This document shows, piece after piece, positions 1 through 8,691 of a stretch of DNA of 64,000 nucleotides (within the stretch, counting starts at the first letter, position 1; each line of letters opens with the position of its first letter). The stretch comes from Chloroflexota bacterium (GTDB lineage: Bacteria; Chloroflexota; Anaerolineae; Anaerolineales; Anaerolineaceae), in assembly GCA_012798455.1 (NCBI GenBank), contig JAAZNC010000034.1, positions 1-64,000 of the forward strand, read 5' to 3'. The notes beneath the pieces are model-generated. The model saw only the letters and a list, made by a program, of their open reading frames with translations, searched no databases and had not been told where the DNA came from. A program made the translations under genes and the position numbers.

Positions 1-2
1 AA

Positions 3-1070
3 ATGAATAAAAAACTGTTTTTGGCTCTTTCTGTGCTTTTGATCGCAACCATGGCATTGACTGCCTGTGCGCCAAAAGAAGAAGCTGCACCTGCTGAAGA
101 AGCAGCTCCGGTAGAAGAAGGAGCGACACCAACTTTCAAGGTGGCTATGTTGACCGACCTCGGTGGTCTGGCAGCCAGTGAAGAAGTCAAGGGTTTCTCC
201 GATCTTGGTTGGGATGCTCTCAAACAGGCAGAAACTGAACTCGGCGTTGAGATCACCCTGCTGGAAGCCAAAGAATTGGCTGACCTGGAACCCAATCTGA
301 TCAAGATGGCTAACGAAGGTTACGATGTGGTCGTGGGCGTTGGCTATCTGTTCACCGATGCGATGAGCGCGGTTGCTCCCCAATTCCCCGACACCAAGTT
401 CATCATCGTCGACAGTGTAGTTGATGAACCCAATGTCGCTTCCTTGGTCTTCGCTGAAGAACAGGGTTCCTTCCTGGTTGGCGCCATTGCCGCTGGCATG
501 AGCCAGACTGGTACCATTGGCTTCATTGGTGGCATGGAATCAGCACTGATCGAGAAATTCGAAGCCGGCTACATCGCTGGCGCCCGCGCGATCAATCCTG
601 ATATCGTTGTGCTTTCCGGTTACACCGGCAACTTCACCGATGTTGCTGCCGGTAAAGAGCTCACACTGACTCAATACGGTCAGGGTGCCGATATCGTCTA
701 CGCAGCCGCTGGTTCTTGCGGTTTGGGCACCATCGAAGCTGCTGAACAAGAAGATCTCTACGCGATCGGTGTGGATACCAATCAAGACGGTATCGCTCCC
801 GGTTTTGTGTTGACCTCCATGCTCAAGCGCGTCGAAGTTGCCGTGTTCAACGCCATCAAGGGCGCTTATGAAGGCAATTTTGTCGCTGGCATTACCACCT
901 ACGATCTGGCAGCCGGTGGTGTTGGTTACAGCCCCATGGAATACACCAAAGACGTTGTACCAGCCGGCCTGCTTGACACAGTCAATGCACTTGCAGAACG
1001 CATTATCAGTGGCGAGATCGTTGTACCGACAACCGTCGAAGAAGCCAACGCATTTGTGCTTCCTGAATAA
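3..1070 (+). CDS. BMP-family nucleoside-binding lipoprotein of an ABC importer
   Basis: This is the extracellular substrate-binding protein of a nucleoside ABC importer (BmpA/PnrA family, 355 aa, normal length). The N-terminus has two lysines, a hydrophobic stretch and a lipobox ending LTAC, so Cys22 should be lipidated. An Ala/Glu-rich linker then leads into the BMP fold, with typical motifs such as VVGVGYLF and the GFIGGME strand. The gene is followed by the ATPase and two permeases of the same importer and by a nucleoside hydrolase, which supports purine or other nucleosides as substrate. The start codon is at the window edge, so its ribosome-binding site and promoter lie outside. Family call is firm; the exact nucleoside is not known. 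Confidence 0.9.
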   Translation: MNKKLFLALSVLLIATMALTACAPKEEAAPAEEAAPVEEGATPTFKVAMLTDLGGLAASEEVKGFSDLGWDALKQAETELGVEITLLEAKELADLEPNLIKMANEGYDVVVGVGYLFTDAMSAVAPQFPDTKFIIVDSVVDEPNVASLVFAEEQGSFLVGAIAAGMSQTGTIGFIGGMESALIEKFEAGYIAGARAINPDIVVLSGYTGNFTDVAAGKELTLTQYGQGADIVYAAAGSCGLGTIEAAEQEDLYAIGVDTNQDGIAPGFVLTSMLKRVEVAVFNAIKGAYEGNFVAGITTYDLAAGGVGYSPMEYTKDVVPAGLLDTVNALAERIISGEIVVPTTVEEANAFVLPE

Positions 1071-1083
1071 GTAGTTGAAACAA

Positions 1084-1114
1084 GCAAGGTGGGAGGGTTG
1101 CCCTCCCACCTTGC
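1084..1114 (+). terminator. Intercistronic hairpin after the binding-protein gene
   Basis: A perfect 14-bp stem (GCAAGGTGGGAGGG with its complement) closes on a 3-nt loop TTG. It starts 13 nt after the binding-protein stop codon. No strong T-run follows (AATTTA), so it is more likely an mRNA-stabilising or partial-termination hairpin than a full terminator. Such hairpins commonly keep binding-protein mRNA in excess over ATPase and permease mRNA. Confidence 0.75.
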
Positions 1115-1140
1115 AATTTATACCAGTTACTGGAGGAAGA

Positions 1141-2667
1141 ATGGCTTATATCCTTGAACTGCGCGATATCTGTAAGCATTTCGGTAATGTGCTCGCAAAT
1201 GACCATATCAATTTGAAGGTTGAAAAAGGAACTGTGCACAGCATTGTTGGTGAAAATGGCGCAGGAAAAACAACCTTGATGAATATTCTCTATGGGTTGT
1301 ACAAACAGACCGCGGGTGAAATTTTTGTTGATGGAAGCGAAGTCGATATTGAGAGTCCATCAGATGCGATCGATCTTGGCATCGGAATGATCCACCAGCA
1401 TTTTAAGCTCATCCCAGCTATGACCGTTGCAGAAAATGTAATGCTGGGAATAGAACCTACCAAGGGGAAAGTTTTTCTCGATCTAAAAAAAATCAACGGA
1501 TCAACGCTTGAAATTTCCAATAAATACGGTCTGGCAGTAAATCCAAAATCGATGGTTGCCGATATCTCTGTGGGTATTCGACAGAGGGTCGAAATTTTAA
1601 AAGCACTTTACCGGAATGCTAATGTCCTGATTCTCGACGAACCAACCGCACTACTGACACCTCAGGAATCGGAAGATTTGTTCCGCATCATCGAACGGTT
1701 GAAAAAAGACGGCAAAACGATTCTCTTTATTTCGCACAAATTAAAAGAAATCATGCAGATCTCCGATGTCATCACTGTTTTACGCGATGGGAAAGTTGTC
1801 GATACCGTCAAGAAAGCCAACACGGATGAAGTGCACCTCGCGCGTTTGATGGTTGGACGCGATGTGTTCTTGAAACCCGCTCCGAAAACCAAAAAGATCG
1901 GTGAACCAATTTTAAGAGTAGAAAACCTCTCTGCAGTCAATGAATATCATCACCCGGTTCTCACCAATGTGACGTTTGACGTATGCTCAGGCGAAATATT
2001 AGGAATCGCAGGAGTCGATGGGAACGGGCAAACCGAACTGGTGAGAGCTCTGATCGGTTTGCAGCCAATAACGCAAGGGAAAATCTCTTTGAAAGGTACC
2101 GAGATCACTCATTTATCGGTAAAAAAGATGCGCTCAGCCGGGATCGGCGTTATTCCTGAAGACCGGCTGCAGGAAGGATTGGTCGAAGATTTTAGCGTTG
2201 AAGAAAACCTGTTCCTTGGATTGCAACGAAATCAACCATTTTCGAATGGCAACAAGCTAGATTGGAACGCGGTTCATAAGAACGCTGACAGTCTTGTAAA
2301 AACCTTTGACATACGCACGCCAAATATCGAACATAAAGCTCACTTGCTATCGGGCGGAAACCAGCAAAAAATCATCGTGGCTCGCGAGATCTATCATGCG
2401 CCCGATACGATCATAGCCGCACAGCCCACCCGTGGGTTGGATATTGCCGCTACAGATTTCGTTCATGAGCAATTGATCAAACAACGCGATTCAGGGAAAG
2501 CTGTACTGCTGCTGTCCCTTTCATTGGATGAGATCATGCTGCTCTCAACACGCATTGCGGTCATTTATAAAGGCACGATCGTCGCGGTTGTCAACAAAGA
2601 CGCCGTCACCCCCGAAGACCTTGGTTTGATGATGTTGGGCGGATCTTACGAGCATATTTCCGCATAG
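1141..2667 (+). CDS. Nucleoside ABC importer ATP-binding protein (two ABC domains)
   Basis: A duplicated ATPase of about 508 aa that energises the nucleoside importer. The first domain has Walker A GENGAGKTT, signature region SVGIRQRVEIL and Walker B VLILDEPTALL. The second has GVDGNGQTE, the signature LSGGNQQK and a degenerate Walker B IIAAQPTRGLD, a change typical of this nucleoside-transporter ATPase group. The ORF track starts at 1075, but that version reads through the strong hairpin. The ATG at 1141 follows CTGGAGGAAGA at good spacing and begins MAYILELRDI, so it is preferred. It is followed by two permease genes. Confidence 0.9.
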   Translation: MAYILELRDICKHFGNVLANDHINLKVEKGTVHSIVGENGAGKTTLMNILYGLYKQTAGEIFVDGSEVDIESPSDAIDLGIGMIHQHFKLIPAMTVAENVMLGIEPTKGKVFLDLKKINGSTLEISNKYGLAVNPKSMVADISVGIRQRVEILKALYRNANVLILDEPTALLTPQESEDLFRIIERLKKDGKTILFISHKLKEIMQISDVITVLRDGKVVDTVKKANTDEVHLARLMVGRDVFLKPAPKTKKIGEPILRVENLSAVNEYHHPVLTNVTFDVCSGEILGIAGVDGNGQTELVRALIGLQPITQGKISLKGTEITHLSVKKMRSAGIGVIPEDRLQEGLVEDFSVEENLFLGLQRNQPFSNGNKLDWNAVHKNADSLVKTFDIRTPNIEHKAHLLSGGNQQKIIVAREIYHAPDTIIAAQPTRGLDIAATDFVHEQLIKQRDSGKAVLLLSLSLDEIMLLSTRIAVIYKGTIVAVVNKDAVTPEDLGLMMLGGSYEHISA

Positions 2668-2683
2668 ACGAAAGGAAACGACA

Positions 2684-3763
2684 ATGCTTGGTATTCGAAA
2701 ATTCTTTTTAAAACGACAGCCCGTTTTTATCACGATCATCGCAATAGTGCTGGCTTTTTTTGTGGTGGGTCTTATTCTGGCTGCGACTGGTCGGAATCCG
2801 TTCAATGCCGTCTACTATTTTGCGCGCGGTGCATTCGGAAATGTGATGAACACCACCGATACGATCTCCAGAGTTATCCCGCTGACCATCGCCGGTATCG
2901 CGTTTTTGGTTGGCGCGCAGAGTTCTGTTTTCAATGTGGGTATTGAAGGGCAGTTGCTGCTGGGGGCAATGGCTTCGGCGATTGTGGGTTACATCGTGAA
3001 ACTTCCCTTTTACCTTCACCTGCCCTTGATGCTTTTAGCGGGCGCCCTTGTGGGCGGACTGTATGGTTTGATCCCAGCCTGGTTGAAAACAAGACGCAAG
3101 GTGAACGAGATCCTGAGCACCATCATGCTCAATTACCCGGCTACCTACCTGACCCATTTTCTGGTATTGAAGGTCATTCCCATTGAAGGTGTTGTGCCAG
3201 CCACTCCCTTTATTGAAGATTCTGCCAGACTGCCCCTTCTCATTCCTGGGTCACAATTACACGCTGGGGTTTTCATCATGATTCTGGTTGTCATCTTTGC
3301 TTACTACCTGCTGTATAAGACCTCACTCGGTTATGAGATGCGTGCAGTTGGCTACAACCGGGTGGCAGCGCGTTTCCATGGTATTCCGGTGGAAAAGAGA
3401 ATGAACTTCGCATTCTTCTTGAGCGGCGCGCTGGCTGGTTTGGCTGGTGCTGTTGAGGTGGCGGGCGTTCACTATCGATTCCTCGATCAATTTTCCCCTG
3501 GGTATGGTTTCGATTCCATTACGGTGGCTCTGGTAGGGCTGCTAAATCCGTTTGGGGTGATCATCTCGGCGACCTTGTTCGGCGCCCTGAAGACAGGTAT
3601 TTTGGAAATGTCGGTGTACTCCGGAATTCCCCGCCAATTGACCACGCTCATTAACGGTATCGTTGTACTCTTTGTCGCAGCGAAAGATATTCTAGGTGGA
3701 TGGTATGCCAGAATTTTCCGCGGGAAAAACACCTATGAAGCAGAAAAGGAGATATCACAATGA
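2684..3763 (+). CDS. Nucleoside ABC importer permease 1
   Basis: Inner-membrane permease (359 aa) of the nucleoside importer, in the BPD_transp_2 superfamily, close to YufP/NupP proteins. An N-terminal membrane segment (TIIAIVLAFFVVGLI) is followed by roughly nine more hydrophobic segments. The conserved region FNVGIEGQLLLGA and the loop LKTRRKVNEILSTIMLNY are typical of the family. It begins 16 nt after the ATPase gene behind GAAAGGAAACG, and its stop overlaps the next start (ATGA), so translation is coupled. Confidence 0.9.
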   Translation: MLGIRKFFLKRQPVFITIIAIVLAFFVVGLILAATGRNPFNAVYYFARGAFGNVMNTTDTISRVIPLTIAGIAFLVGAQSSVFNVGIEGQLLLGAMASAIVGYIVKLPFYLHLPLMLLAGALVGGLYGLIPAWLKTRRKVNEILSTIMLNYPATYLTHFLVLKVIPIEGVVPATPFIEDSARLPLLIPGSQLHAGVFIMILVVIFAYYLLYKTSLGYEMRAVGYNRVAARFHGIPVEKRMNFAFFLSGALAGLAGAVEVAGVHYRFLDQFSPGYGFDSITVALVGLLNPFGVIISATLFGALKTGILEMSVYSGIPRQLTTLINGIVVLFVAAKDILGGWYARIFRGKNTYEAEKEISQ

Positions 3764-4719
3764 ACTTGAATTGGGCTGATGCATTAAAAGCGATCTTCAC
3801 GTTAACCCTGCTTACATCAACCATTCGGGTTAGCATTTCGATTATATTGGCAGGGATGGGTGAGATGCTCACCGAACGGTCGGGGGTGTTGAACATTGGC
3901 GTGGAAGGAACCATGTTGATGGGTGCCCTGGCAGCCGCATTGGGTTCTTACTTCACCGGAAGCCCCTGGATCGGGCTAATCGCGGCGGGGTTGACGGGAA
4001 TGCTGATTGGGCTACTTTTTTCATTCATCGCCATCACGCTTCGCAGCAACCAATCCATCACCGGTCTGGCTATTTATCTGCTCTGTGTTGGTCTATCAGG
4101 ATATCTATTGCAGATTATTTTCGAACACGGTGGAAACTCGCCAAAAGTAAACACGTTACCAATGTTACACTTCGCTTTCCTCGAAAAGATCCCTCTCCTG
4201 AACGCTATTTTTAACGACCAATCGGCAATTGTGATCCCGGTATTATTACTGCCCATAATCATGTACGTGCTTTTCTACCGCACTCCATGGGGGTCGTGGT
4301 TGCGCGCGGCGGGCGAAAATCCGAAAGCGTTGGCAGTGGTCGGGAAGAACCCTGTGCGGATCCGCTATGTTGCCACCTTGTGCGGTTCCTTTCTGGCTGG
4401 GATAGGCGGCGCTTACCTTTCTATTTCTCAAACCTCTCTCTTTTCTGAGAATATGGTGGCGGGGCGTGGTTTCATCGCTCTTTCCGCCGTGATCTTTGGT
4501 GGGGTGAGACCATTCGGTGTGTTTCTGGCATGTGTATTCTTTGGTTTTATGGACGCGCTGCAAAAGACCTTGCAAACCGTGATCCCTGACACAATCATCC
4601 CACGTGAATTGTTTATGTCTCTTCCTTACCTGTTGACGCTTCTGGTGTTGGCGGGTTTCATCAAGAAAAGCGGCGGACCGGCTGATATCGGGAATCCTTA
4701 TCTCAAAGAGTCTCGGTAA
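3760..4719 (+). CDS. Nucleoside ABC importer permease 2
   Basis: Second membrane subunit (319 aa) of the importer, YufQ/NupQ-like. Motifs include LTERSGVLNIGVEGTMLMGA and the coupling-helix region RAAGENPKALAVVGKNP. About eight to ten hydrophobic segments are visible. It overlaps permease 1 by 4 nt (ATGA). With permease 1 it would form the heterodimeric transmembrane channel. A rho-independent terminator follows, although the hydrolase gene downstream may still be partly co-transcribed. Confidence 0.9.
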   Translation: MNLNWADALKAIFTLTLLTSTIRVSISIILAGMGEMLTERSGVLNIGVEGTMLMGALAAALGSYFTGSPWIGLIAAGLTGMLIGLLFSFIAITLRSNQSITGLAIYLLCVGLSGYLLQIIFEHGGNSPKVNTLPMLHFAFLEKIPLLNAIFNDQSAIVIPVLLLPIIMYVLFYRTPWGSWLRAAGENPKALAVVGKNPVRIRYVATLCGSFLAGIGGAYLSISQTSLFSENMVAGRGFIALSAVIFGGVRPFGVFLACVFFGFMDALQKTLQTVIPDTIIPRELFMSLPYLLTLLVLAGFIKKSGGPADIGNPYLKESR

Positions 4720-4742
4720 GTGACCGCTCGCTAACTTTTTGG

Positions 4743-4790
4743 AAAAAGCCCTGCAAGATTTCTCTCTCCTCCTTCTTGTGGGGCTTTTTT
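4743..4790 (+). terminator. Rho-independent terminator after the nucleoside importer
   Basis: The arms AAAAAGCCC(TG)CAAGA and TCTTG(TG)GGGCTTTTTT pair across a pyrimidine-rich loop and end in six T. It lies between the second permease and the nucleoside hydrolase. It may be a partial terminator, because no clear separate promoter for the hydrolase was seen. Confidence 0.7.
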
Positions 4791-4807
4791 ACGCGAAAGG
4801 ATTAGAA

Positions 4808-5743
4808 ATGAAACGATTGGTTTTGGATACCGACCCCGGCATCGACGATGCCCTGACCATCCTTTATGCGCTTGCTTCACCGGAAGTGAAGATGGAAGCC
4901 ATTACGGTGGTGAATGGTAACTGCCCAATGGAGCAAGGGGTGATCAATGCACTCAGTGTGTTAGAACTGGCGGGCGCAACGCATATTCCGGTAGCCAGGG
5001 GTATGGACAAACCCCTGCTGTTGCCTGTGATTAATGCAGAAGTGACCCATGGAAAAAGTGGCTTGGGGTATGCGGAGCTGCCACCCCCGAAAGCCAGCCC
5101 AACGGAAAAACACGCGGTTGAATTGATCCGTGACCTGGTTTTGCAGGATCCAGGACAGATCAACATCGTCGCTATCGGACCATTGACAAATATTGCCATG
5201 GCAGTTCGTTTATATCCGCAGATCGTCGACGCGGTGCAACATCTGTACATTATGGGAGGTGCCATCAACCATTGTGGAAACATGACCCCGCAAGCGGAAT
5301 TCAATATCTATTGTGATCCGCACGCCGCTTCCATCGTGTTCCATTCTGGCATTCCATTCACTTTGGTACCTCTGGATGTGACCTATCAGACGTTGATGAC
5401 CAGGGATGATCTGAACATGTTTGCTCCACTACAAACCCCGCTCAGCGATTTTGTGATTAAAGCCTCCAGCTATGTCATGAAATACCTGTCGGAATCACAA
5501 GAGGTGATGGGCTGTGCGCTCAACGATCCGCTAGCGCTGGCAGCACTTTTTCAACCCAATTTGCTGGATATCAACCACTTGGTGCTGGACGTAGATACCA
5601 ATTATGGTGTGAGCATGGGTAAGACCTTTGCCGATTTCTATAATTATGAACAGAAACCCGAAAACGGATACGCAGCTCTCAACGTGCGTGCCAGGGATTT
5701 TGTAGAAATATTTATTGAACGAATGATTAAAATTTCTCAATGA
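4808..5743 (+). CDS. Inosine/uridine-preferring nucleoside hydrolase
   Basis: Hydrolyses the N-glycosidic bond of nucleosides to give ribose and a free base, probably in the cytoplasm on nucleosides brought in by the upstream importer. The N-terminal calcium-binding motif DTDPGIDDA is intact, with VVNGN, NIVAIGPLTNIA and LYIMGGA further on, and ALNDPLAL near the C-terminus; all are family hallmarks. From the ATG at 4808 it is 311 aa, the usual length. The ORF-track start at 4739 is rejected because it would translate through the terminator; ATG 4808 follows GAAAGGATTAGAA. Confidence 0.92.
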   Translation: MKRLVLDTDPGIDDALTILYALASPEVKMEAITVVNGNCPMEQGVINALSVLELAGATHIPVARGMDKPLLLPVINAEVTHGKSGLGYAELPPPKASPTEKHAVELIRDLVLQDPGQINIVAIGPLTNIAMAVRLYPQIVDAVQHLYIMGGAINHCGNMTPQAEFNIYCDPHAASIVFHSGIPFTLVPLDVTYQTLMTRDDLNMFAPLQTPLSDFVIKASSYVMKYLSESQEVMGCALNDPLALAALFQPNLLDINHLVLDVDTNYGVSMGKTFADFYNYEQKPENGYAALNVRARDFVEIFIERMIKISQ

Positions 5744-5780
5744 TAAATGTAATATATTTCATGTGATTAAAATAATATCC

Positions 5781-5809
5781 TTGACAAATTATCATTTTTT
5801 TAGTATAGT
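5781..5809 (+). promoter_or_regulatory. Strong sigma-70-type promoter for the amino-acid importer
   Basis: A perfect -35 TTGACA (5781-5786) and a -10 TATAGT (5804-5809) are separated by 17 nt. Transcription would start near 5816 and give a leader of about 220 nt before the binding-protein gene. Confidence 0.8.
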
Positions 5810-5835
5810 TGCGCCCAATATGCAAAAACACAACC

Positions 5836-5871
5836 ATGCTAAACGAACGAACAATATTAACAAGATCCTGA
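5836..5871 (+). CDS. Possible 11-aa leader peptide
   Basis: A short ORF (ATG to TGA) encoding MLNERTILTRS lies about 20 nt after the predicted transcription start and 56 nt before a terminator hairpin. It contains two arginines. This layout resembles amino-acid attenuation leaders, but there is no convincing Shine-Dalgarno sequence, no run of one amino acid and no clear antiterminator. It is a candidate only. Confidence 0.2.
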   Translation: MLNERTILTRS

Positions 5872-5926
5872 TTGGAGGAGTTGTTCTCGTTGCTGAATGG
5901 TGGTGAATCAAATGCTGAAACAAGAG

Positions 5927-5954
5927 AGGCTTTCCAGGCAGGAAAGCCTTTTTT
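5927..5954 (+). terminator. Leader terminator (attenuator) upstream of the amino-acid importer
   Basis: The stem AGGCTTTCC/GGAAAGCCT closes on the loop AGGCA and runs directly into TTTTTT. It lies about 110 nt downstream of the promoter and 85 nt upstream of the binding-protein start, so it can only act on the leader transcript. That implies conditional read-through. No known riboswitch or T-box motif was recognised in the leader. Confidence 0.75.
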
Positions 5955-5977
5955 ATTATCAGCATACAGGAGGTGTT

Positions 5978-6043
5978 TTGGAGGAAGGAATATTGGAAGT
6001 TTGCAGTATCGAGCAAAAAATTGTCAAAGGAGTTTTGAAATGA
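5978..6043 (+). CDS. Possible upstream ORF coupled to the binding-protein gene
   Basis: A near-consensus AGGAGGTG (5968-5975) precedes a TTG codon that opens a 21-codon frame, MEEGILEVCSIEQKIVKGVLK. Its TGA overlaps the ATG of the binding-protein gene (ATGA). A good ribosome-binding site with no annotated gene, ending in exact stop-start overlap, suggests translational coupling. The non-ATG start and lack of homology keep confidence low. Confidence 0.3.
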   Translation: MEEGILEVCSIEQKIVKGVLK

Positions 6044-6900
6044 AGAAAAATTATAGTTTTGTTTTTACCGCTCTGCTCATTGCAGCCATGCTATTGACAT
6101 CATGTGCGAAGGAAGAGGAAGTCAAAGCCGGTATGGAAGGACAGACATATGAATGCCTGGGTACCGCCGAAGATGCCCTCGTTGACCTGGATTGTCAGGA
6201 AGTAACCATTGCAGTTGAAAACGCCTATCTGCCCTTCAACTATATCTCATCTGAGACCGGTCAAGCTGGTGGTTGGGATTATGAAGTATGGCCGGCTATT
6301 TGCGAACTGCTGCACTGCCAACCGGTATTCGTTGAAACTGCCTGGGAGGGTATGATTCAATCAGTGGCTGATGGGCTAGTCGACACCGCCGGTGATGGCG
6401 TGACCATTTCAGAAGAACGTCTAAAACAAGTTGATTTTTCTGATGGTTATGTCAATGTGGAACAACGCTTGCTGGTAAAAAAGGGTGAGGATCGTTTCAC
6501 CAATATTGAAGAATTCGTTGCCGATCCTGACCTGATGCTTGGCACCCAAGCTGAAACCACTAACTATGAAACTGCTGTTCTCTATCTGTCTGAAGATCGC
6601 ATCAGTGCTTTCGAGCAGTTCCCGTTCGCCGTACAGGCTTTGATCGCGGGTGATGTGGATGCCGTTCTGATCGATGAAACCGCCGGCTTGGGTTATTTGG
6701 GCAGCAATGCAGAAGACCTTGAATTAATCGGTCCTTCTATTTCCAGTGACGAATTGGGTTTTCCCTTTGAAAAGGGCAGCGATCTGGTAGCACCGGTCAA
6801 TTTAGCCATTCAGGCTCTCAAAGATAATGGTTTCTTGAATGAAATCAATCTGAAGTATTTCGGTCCCGATTTCACCATCACCTACGACGATATTCAGTAG
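6040..6900 (+). CDS. Amino-acid ABC importer binding lipoprotein (SBP family 3)
   Basis: Extracellular binding protein for a polar amino acid (286 aa). The signal peptide ends in lipobox LLTSC, so it is membrane anchored. The mature part carries the family-3 pattern: IAVENAYLPFNY near the start, GWDYEVWPAICELL, GDGVTISEERLKQVDFSDGY and LGTQAETTNYE. The ATG at 6040 behind AAAGGAG is chosen; the ORF-track start (5872) would run across the leader terminator. The ligand cannot be assigned from sequence alone. Confidence 0.9.
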   Translation: MKKNYSFVFTALLIAAMLLTSCAKEEEVKAGMEGQTYECLGTAEDALVDLDCQEVTIAVENAYLPFNYISSETGQAGGWDYEVWPAICELLHCQPVFVETAWEGMIQSVADGLVDTAGDGVTISEERLKQVDFSDGYVNVEQRLLVKKGEDRFTNIEEFVADPDLMLGTQAETTNYETAVLYLSEDRISAFEQFPFAVQALIAGDVDAVLIDETAGLGYLGSNAEDLELIGPSISSDELGFPFEKGSDLVAPVNLAIQALKDNGFLNEINLKYFGPDFTITYDDIQ

Positions 6901-6916
6901 GAATCGTGAAGAATAA

Positions 6917-6950
6917 TACCGCCGGGTCTTCATATAAAGACCTGGCGGTA
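6917..6950 (+). terminator. Intercistronic hairpin after the amino-acid binding-protein gene
   Basis: TACCGCCGGGTCTT pairs with AAGACCTGGCGGTA (14 bp with one G-T pair) around the loop CATATA. It lies 16 nt after the binding-protein stop and is not followed by a T-run. It has the same position and probable role as the hairpin at 1084. Confidence 0.7.
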
Positions 6951-6969
6951 ACCCAAAACGGAGAAGCAA

Positions 6970-7848
6970 ATGGCTATAAATGACCGATTATTAACTCAAA
7001 AAAATAAAAATGAGGTCCATACTGTTGATGAGATGGAACTGAAAAAGCAAGATTTTCCCTGGTGGATGGTGGCGATCGGATTGCTGATCTTGACCACGTT
7101 TGTACTGATCCAAATCAGCCCCGATTTCAAAGATGCATTCAATATCATCCGGGCTGGTTTGGGCGTTACCATCTCTACCACCCTCATCGCGTATTGTATT
7201 GCCTTGTTTATCGGATTGATCGTGGGGTTAGGACGCGTATCGGAGAGTGTTTTCTGGCGCAATCTTTCAACGATCTATGTCGAGATCATCCGTGGTGTAC
7301 CCTTGCTAGTGCTCATCTTCTTTATTGCTTTGGTTCTAATCCCAGCTATCACAAACCTCCTCAGTAATCTGGGCGTCTATCTTACGAGTGTTGGGTGGCA
7401 AGGTATTGGCGGTGTATTGGCTGCCATCGAAAATCGATCTGTCTCCATGAATTCCCGAGCGATCATTTCACTGGCGATTACTTATGGTGCTTTCTCAGCT
7501 GAGATATTCCGTGCTGGTATCCAATCTATCAACAAAGGACAAATGGAAGCAGCGCGATCGCAGGGGATGAGCCATTGGCAAGCCATGCGGTTTGTGATCT
7601 TACCACAAGCAATCCGAAATGTGTTACCCGCCTTAGGAAACGATCTCATTTCAATGCTGAAAGATTCTTCCCTTGTTTCTATTTTGGCAGTACGTGATAT
7701 TACCCAGATCGCCCGCTTATATGCGGGTCATTCTTTTAAATTTGCCCAGGCATATTCGATCCTCTGCATTTTATATTTGACCTTAACCCTGGTGCTTTCA
7801 CTTGTCATGAAATTTATCGAAGGGAAAATGCGCAATGAACGAAAATAA
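6970..7848 (+). CDS. Amino-acid ABC importer permease (HisM/GlnP type)
   Basis: Inner-membrane permease (292 aa) of the polar amino-acid uptake family. A charged N-terminal tail of about 40 residues is followed by five or six membrane segments. The coupling-helix signature is clear: [20 protein letters not shown], followed by [23 protein letters not shown]. Since there is only one permease gene, it would act as a homodimer. Its end overlaps the ATPase gene by 14 nt. Confidence 0.93.
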   Translation: MAINDRLLTQKNKNEVHTVDEMELKKQDFPWWMVAIGLLILTTFVLIQISPDFKDAFNIIRAGLGVTISTTLIAYCIALFIGLIVGLGRVSESVFWRNLSTIYVEIIRGVPLLVLIFFIALVLIPAITNLLSNLGVYLTSVGWQGIGGVLAAIENRSVSMNSRAIISLAITYGAFSAEIFRAGIQSINKGQMEAARSQGMSHWQAMRFVILPQAIRNVLPALGNDLISMLKDSSLVSILAVRDITQIARLYAGHSFKFAQAYSILCILYLTLTLVLSLVMKFIEGKMRNERK

Positions 7849-8584
7849 TGCTCCTATGATCGAGATCAAGAATCTCTCAAAAAACTTTGGCGTGGTGGAA
7901 GCCGTTAATGATATCAGCTTGAAAGTATTTCCAAGACAGGTATTGGTCATCATTGGACCTTCCGGCTCGGGAAAATCTACCCTGCTGCGTACTATGAACT
8001 GGCTGGAATGCCCAACCGATGGAGAAGTGATTGTGGATGGGGTGTCCCTTTCTCATAACCAACATCACATGAACAGTATCCGCTCCAATATCGGTATGGT
8101 ATTTCAAAACTTCAACCTGTACGGGCATTTGACTGTGTTGGAGAATATCACACTGGCACTGCGCATTGTGAAGAAGATCAAGAAAGAAGAAGCCCAGAAA
8201 ATTGCCCGGCAGCAATTGACCAAGGTAGGAATTGCAGATAAGGCAGATTACTATCCCGCCCAACTATCTGGCGGGCAACAACAACGGGTTGCCATCGCGC
8301 GTGCCCTAGCCATGGAACCCAAGGTCATGCTTTTTGATGAACCTACCAGCGCCCTGGACCCCGAGATGATCAAAGAGGTTTTGGATGTGATGCTGCTGCT
8401 GGTGAAAGATGGTATGACTATGGTGATCGTGACTCATGAAATGGGTTTCGCCAAGGCTGCTGCGGATGAGGTAATCTTCATGGATATGGGCAGAATCGTA
8501 GAAAAAGCTGCACCAGATATCTTTTTCAGTAATCCAGCTTGCGAACGCACCAAACAATTCTTATCTCAGATACTATCTCATTGA
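7835..8584 (+). CDS. Amino-acid ABC importer ATP-binding protein (GlnQ type)
   Basis: ATPase subunit (249 aa, typical length) of the polar amino-acid importer. Walker A is GPSGSGKST, the Q-loop region is [12 protein letters not shown], the signature is [15 protein letters not shown], Walker B is [14 protein letters not shown] and the switch histidine lies in VTHEMGF. It overlaps the permease gene, so the three importer genes form one operon. No clear terminator was seen before the next promoter at 8610. Confidence 0.95.
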   Translation: MNENNAPMIEIKNLSKNFGVVEAVNDISLKVFPRQVLVIIGPSGSGKSTLLRTMNWLECPTDGEVIVDGVSLSHNQHHMNSIRSNIGMVFQNFNLYGHLTVLENITLALRIVKKIKKEEAQKIARQQLTKVGIADKADYYPAQLSGGQQQRVAIARALAMEPKVMLFDEPTSALDPEMIKEVLDVMLLLVKDGMTMVIVTHEMGFAKAAADEVIFMDMGRIVEKAAPDIFFSNPACERTKQFLSQILSH

Positions 8585-8609
8585 TGTTAAGAATTGGGAG
8601 AGTGCCTTA

Positions 8610-8638
8610 TTGACTGGAATCGAAATATTTACTATAAT
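8610..8638 (+). promoter_or_regulatory. Sigma-70-type promoter for the HprK-like gene
   Basis: TTGACT (8610-8615) and TATAAT (8633-8638) are spaced 17 nt apart. The start site should be near 8645, leaving a leader of about 47 nt. Confidence 0.75.
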
Positions 8639-8655
8639 ACGCCATCAGTTAATAG

Positions 8656-8680
8656 GACAATGTCTTATATTATGGGACAT
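8656..8680. promoter_or_regulatory. Operator-like inverted repeats just downstream of the promoter
   Basis: GACA-A-TGTC at 8656-8664 is a perfect small palindrome, and a further GACAT at 8676-8680 forms a second inverted pair with ATGTC (8660-8664) across 11 nt. The position, inside the predicted 5' leader, suits a repressor site. The arms are short, so this may be chance. Confidence 0.3.
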
Positions 8681-8691
8681 CGGAGTTAATC

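Noticed and set aside
540-1109. Minus-strand ORF of 189 aa opposite the BMP lipoprotein gene
   Set aside because: Shadow of a firm gene on the other strand; no family resemblance and low-complexity composition.
5816-5960. T-box or SAM riboswitch in the amino-acid importer leader
   Set aside because: No T-box bulge, no AGGGTGGNACCGCG-like antiterminator and no SAM core could be found by eye.
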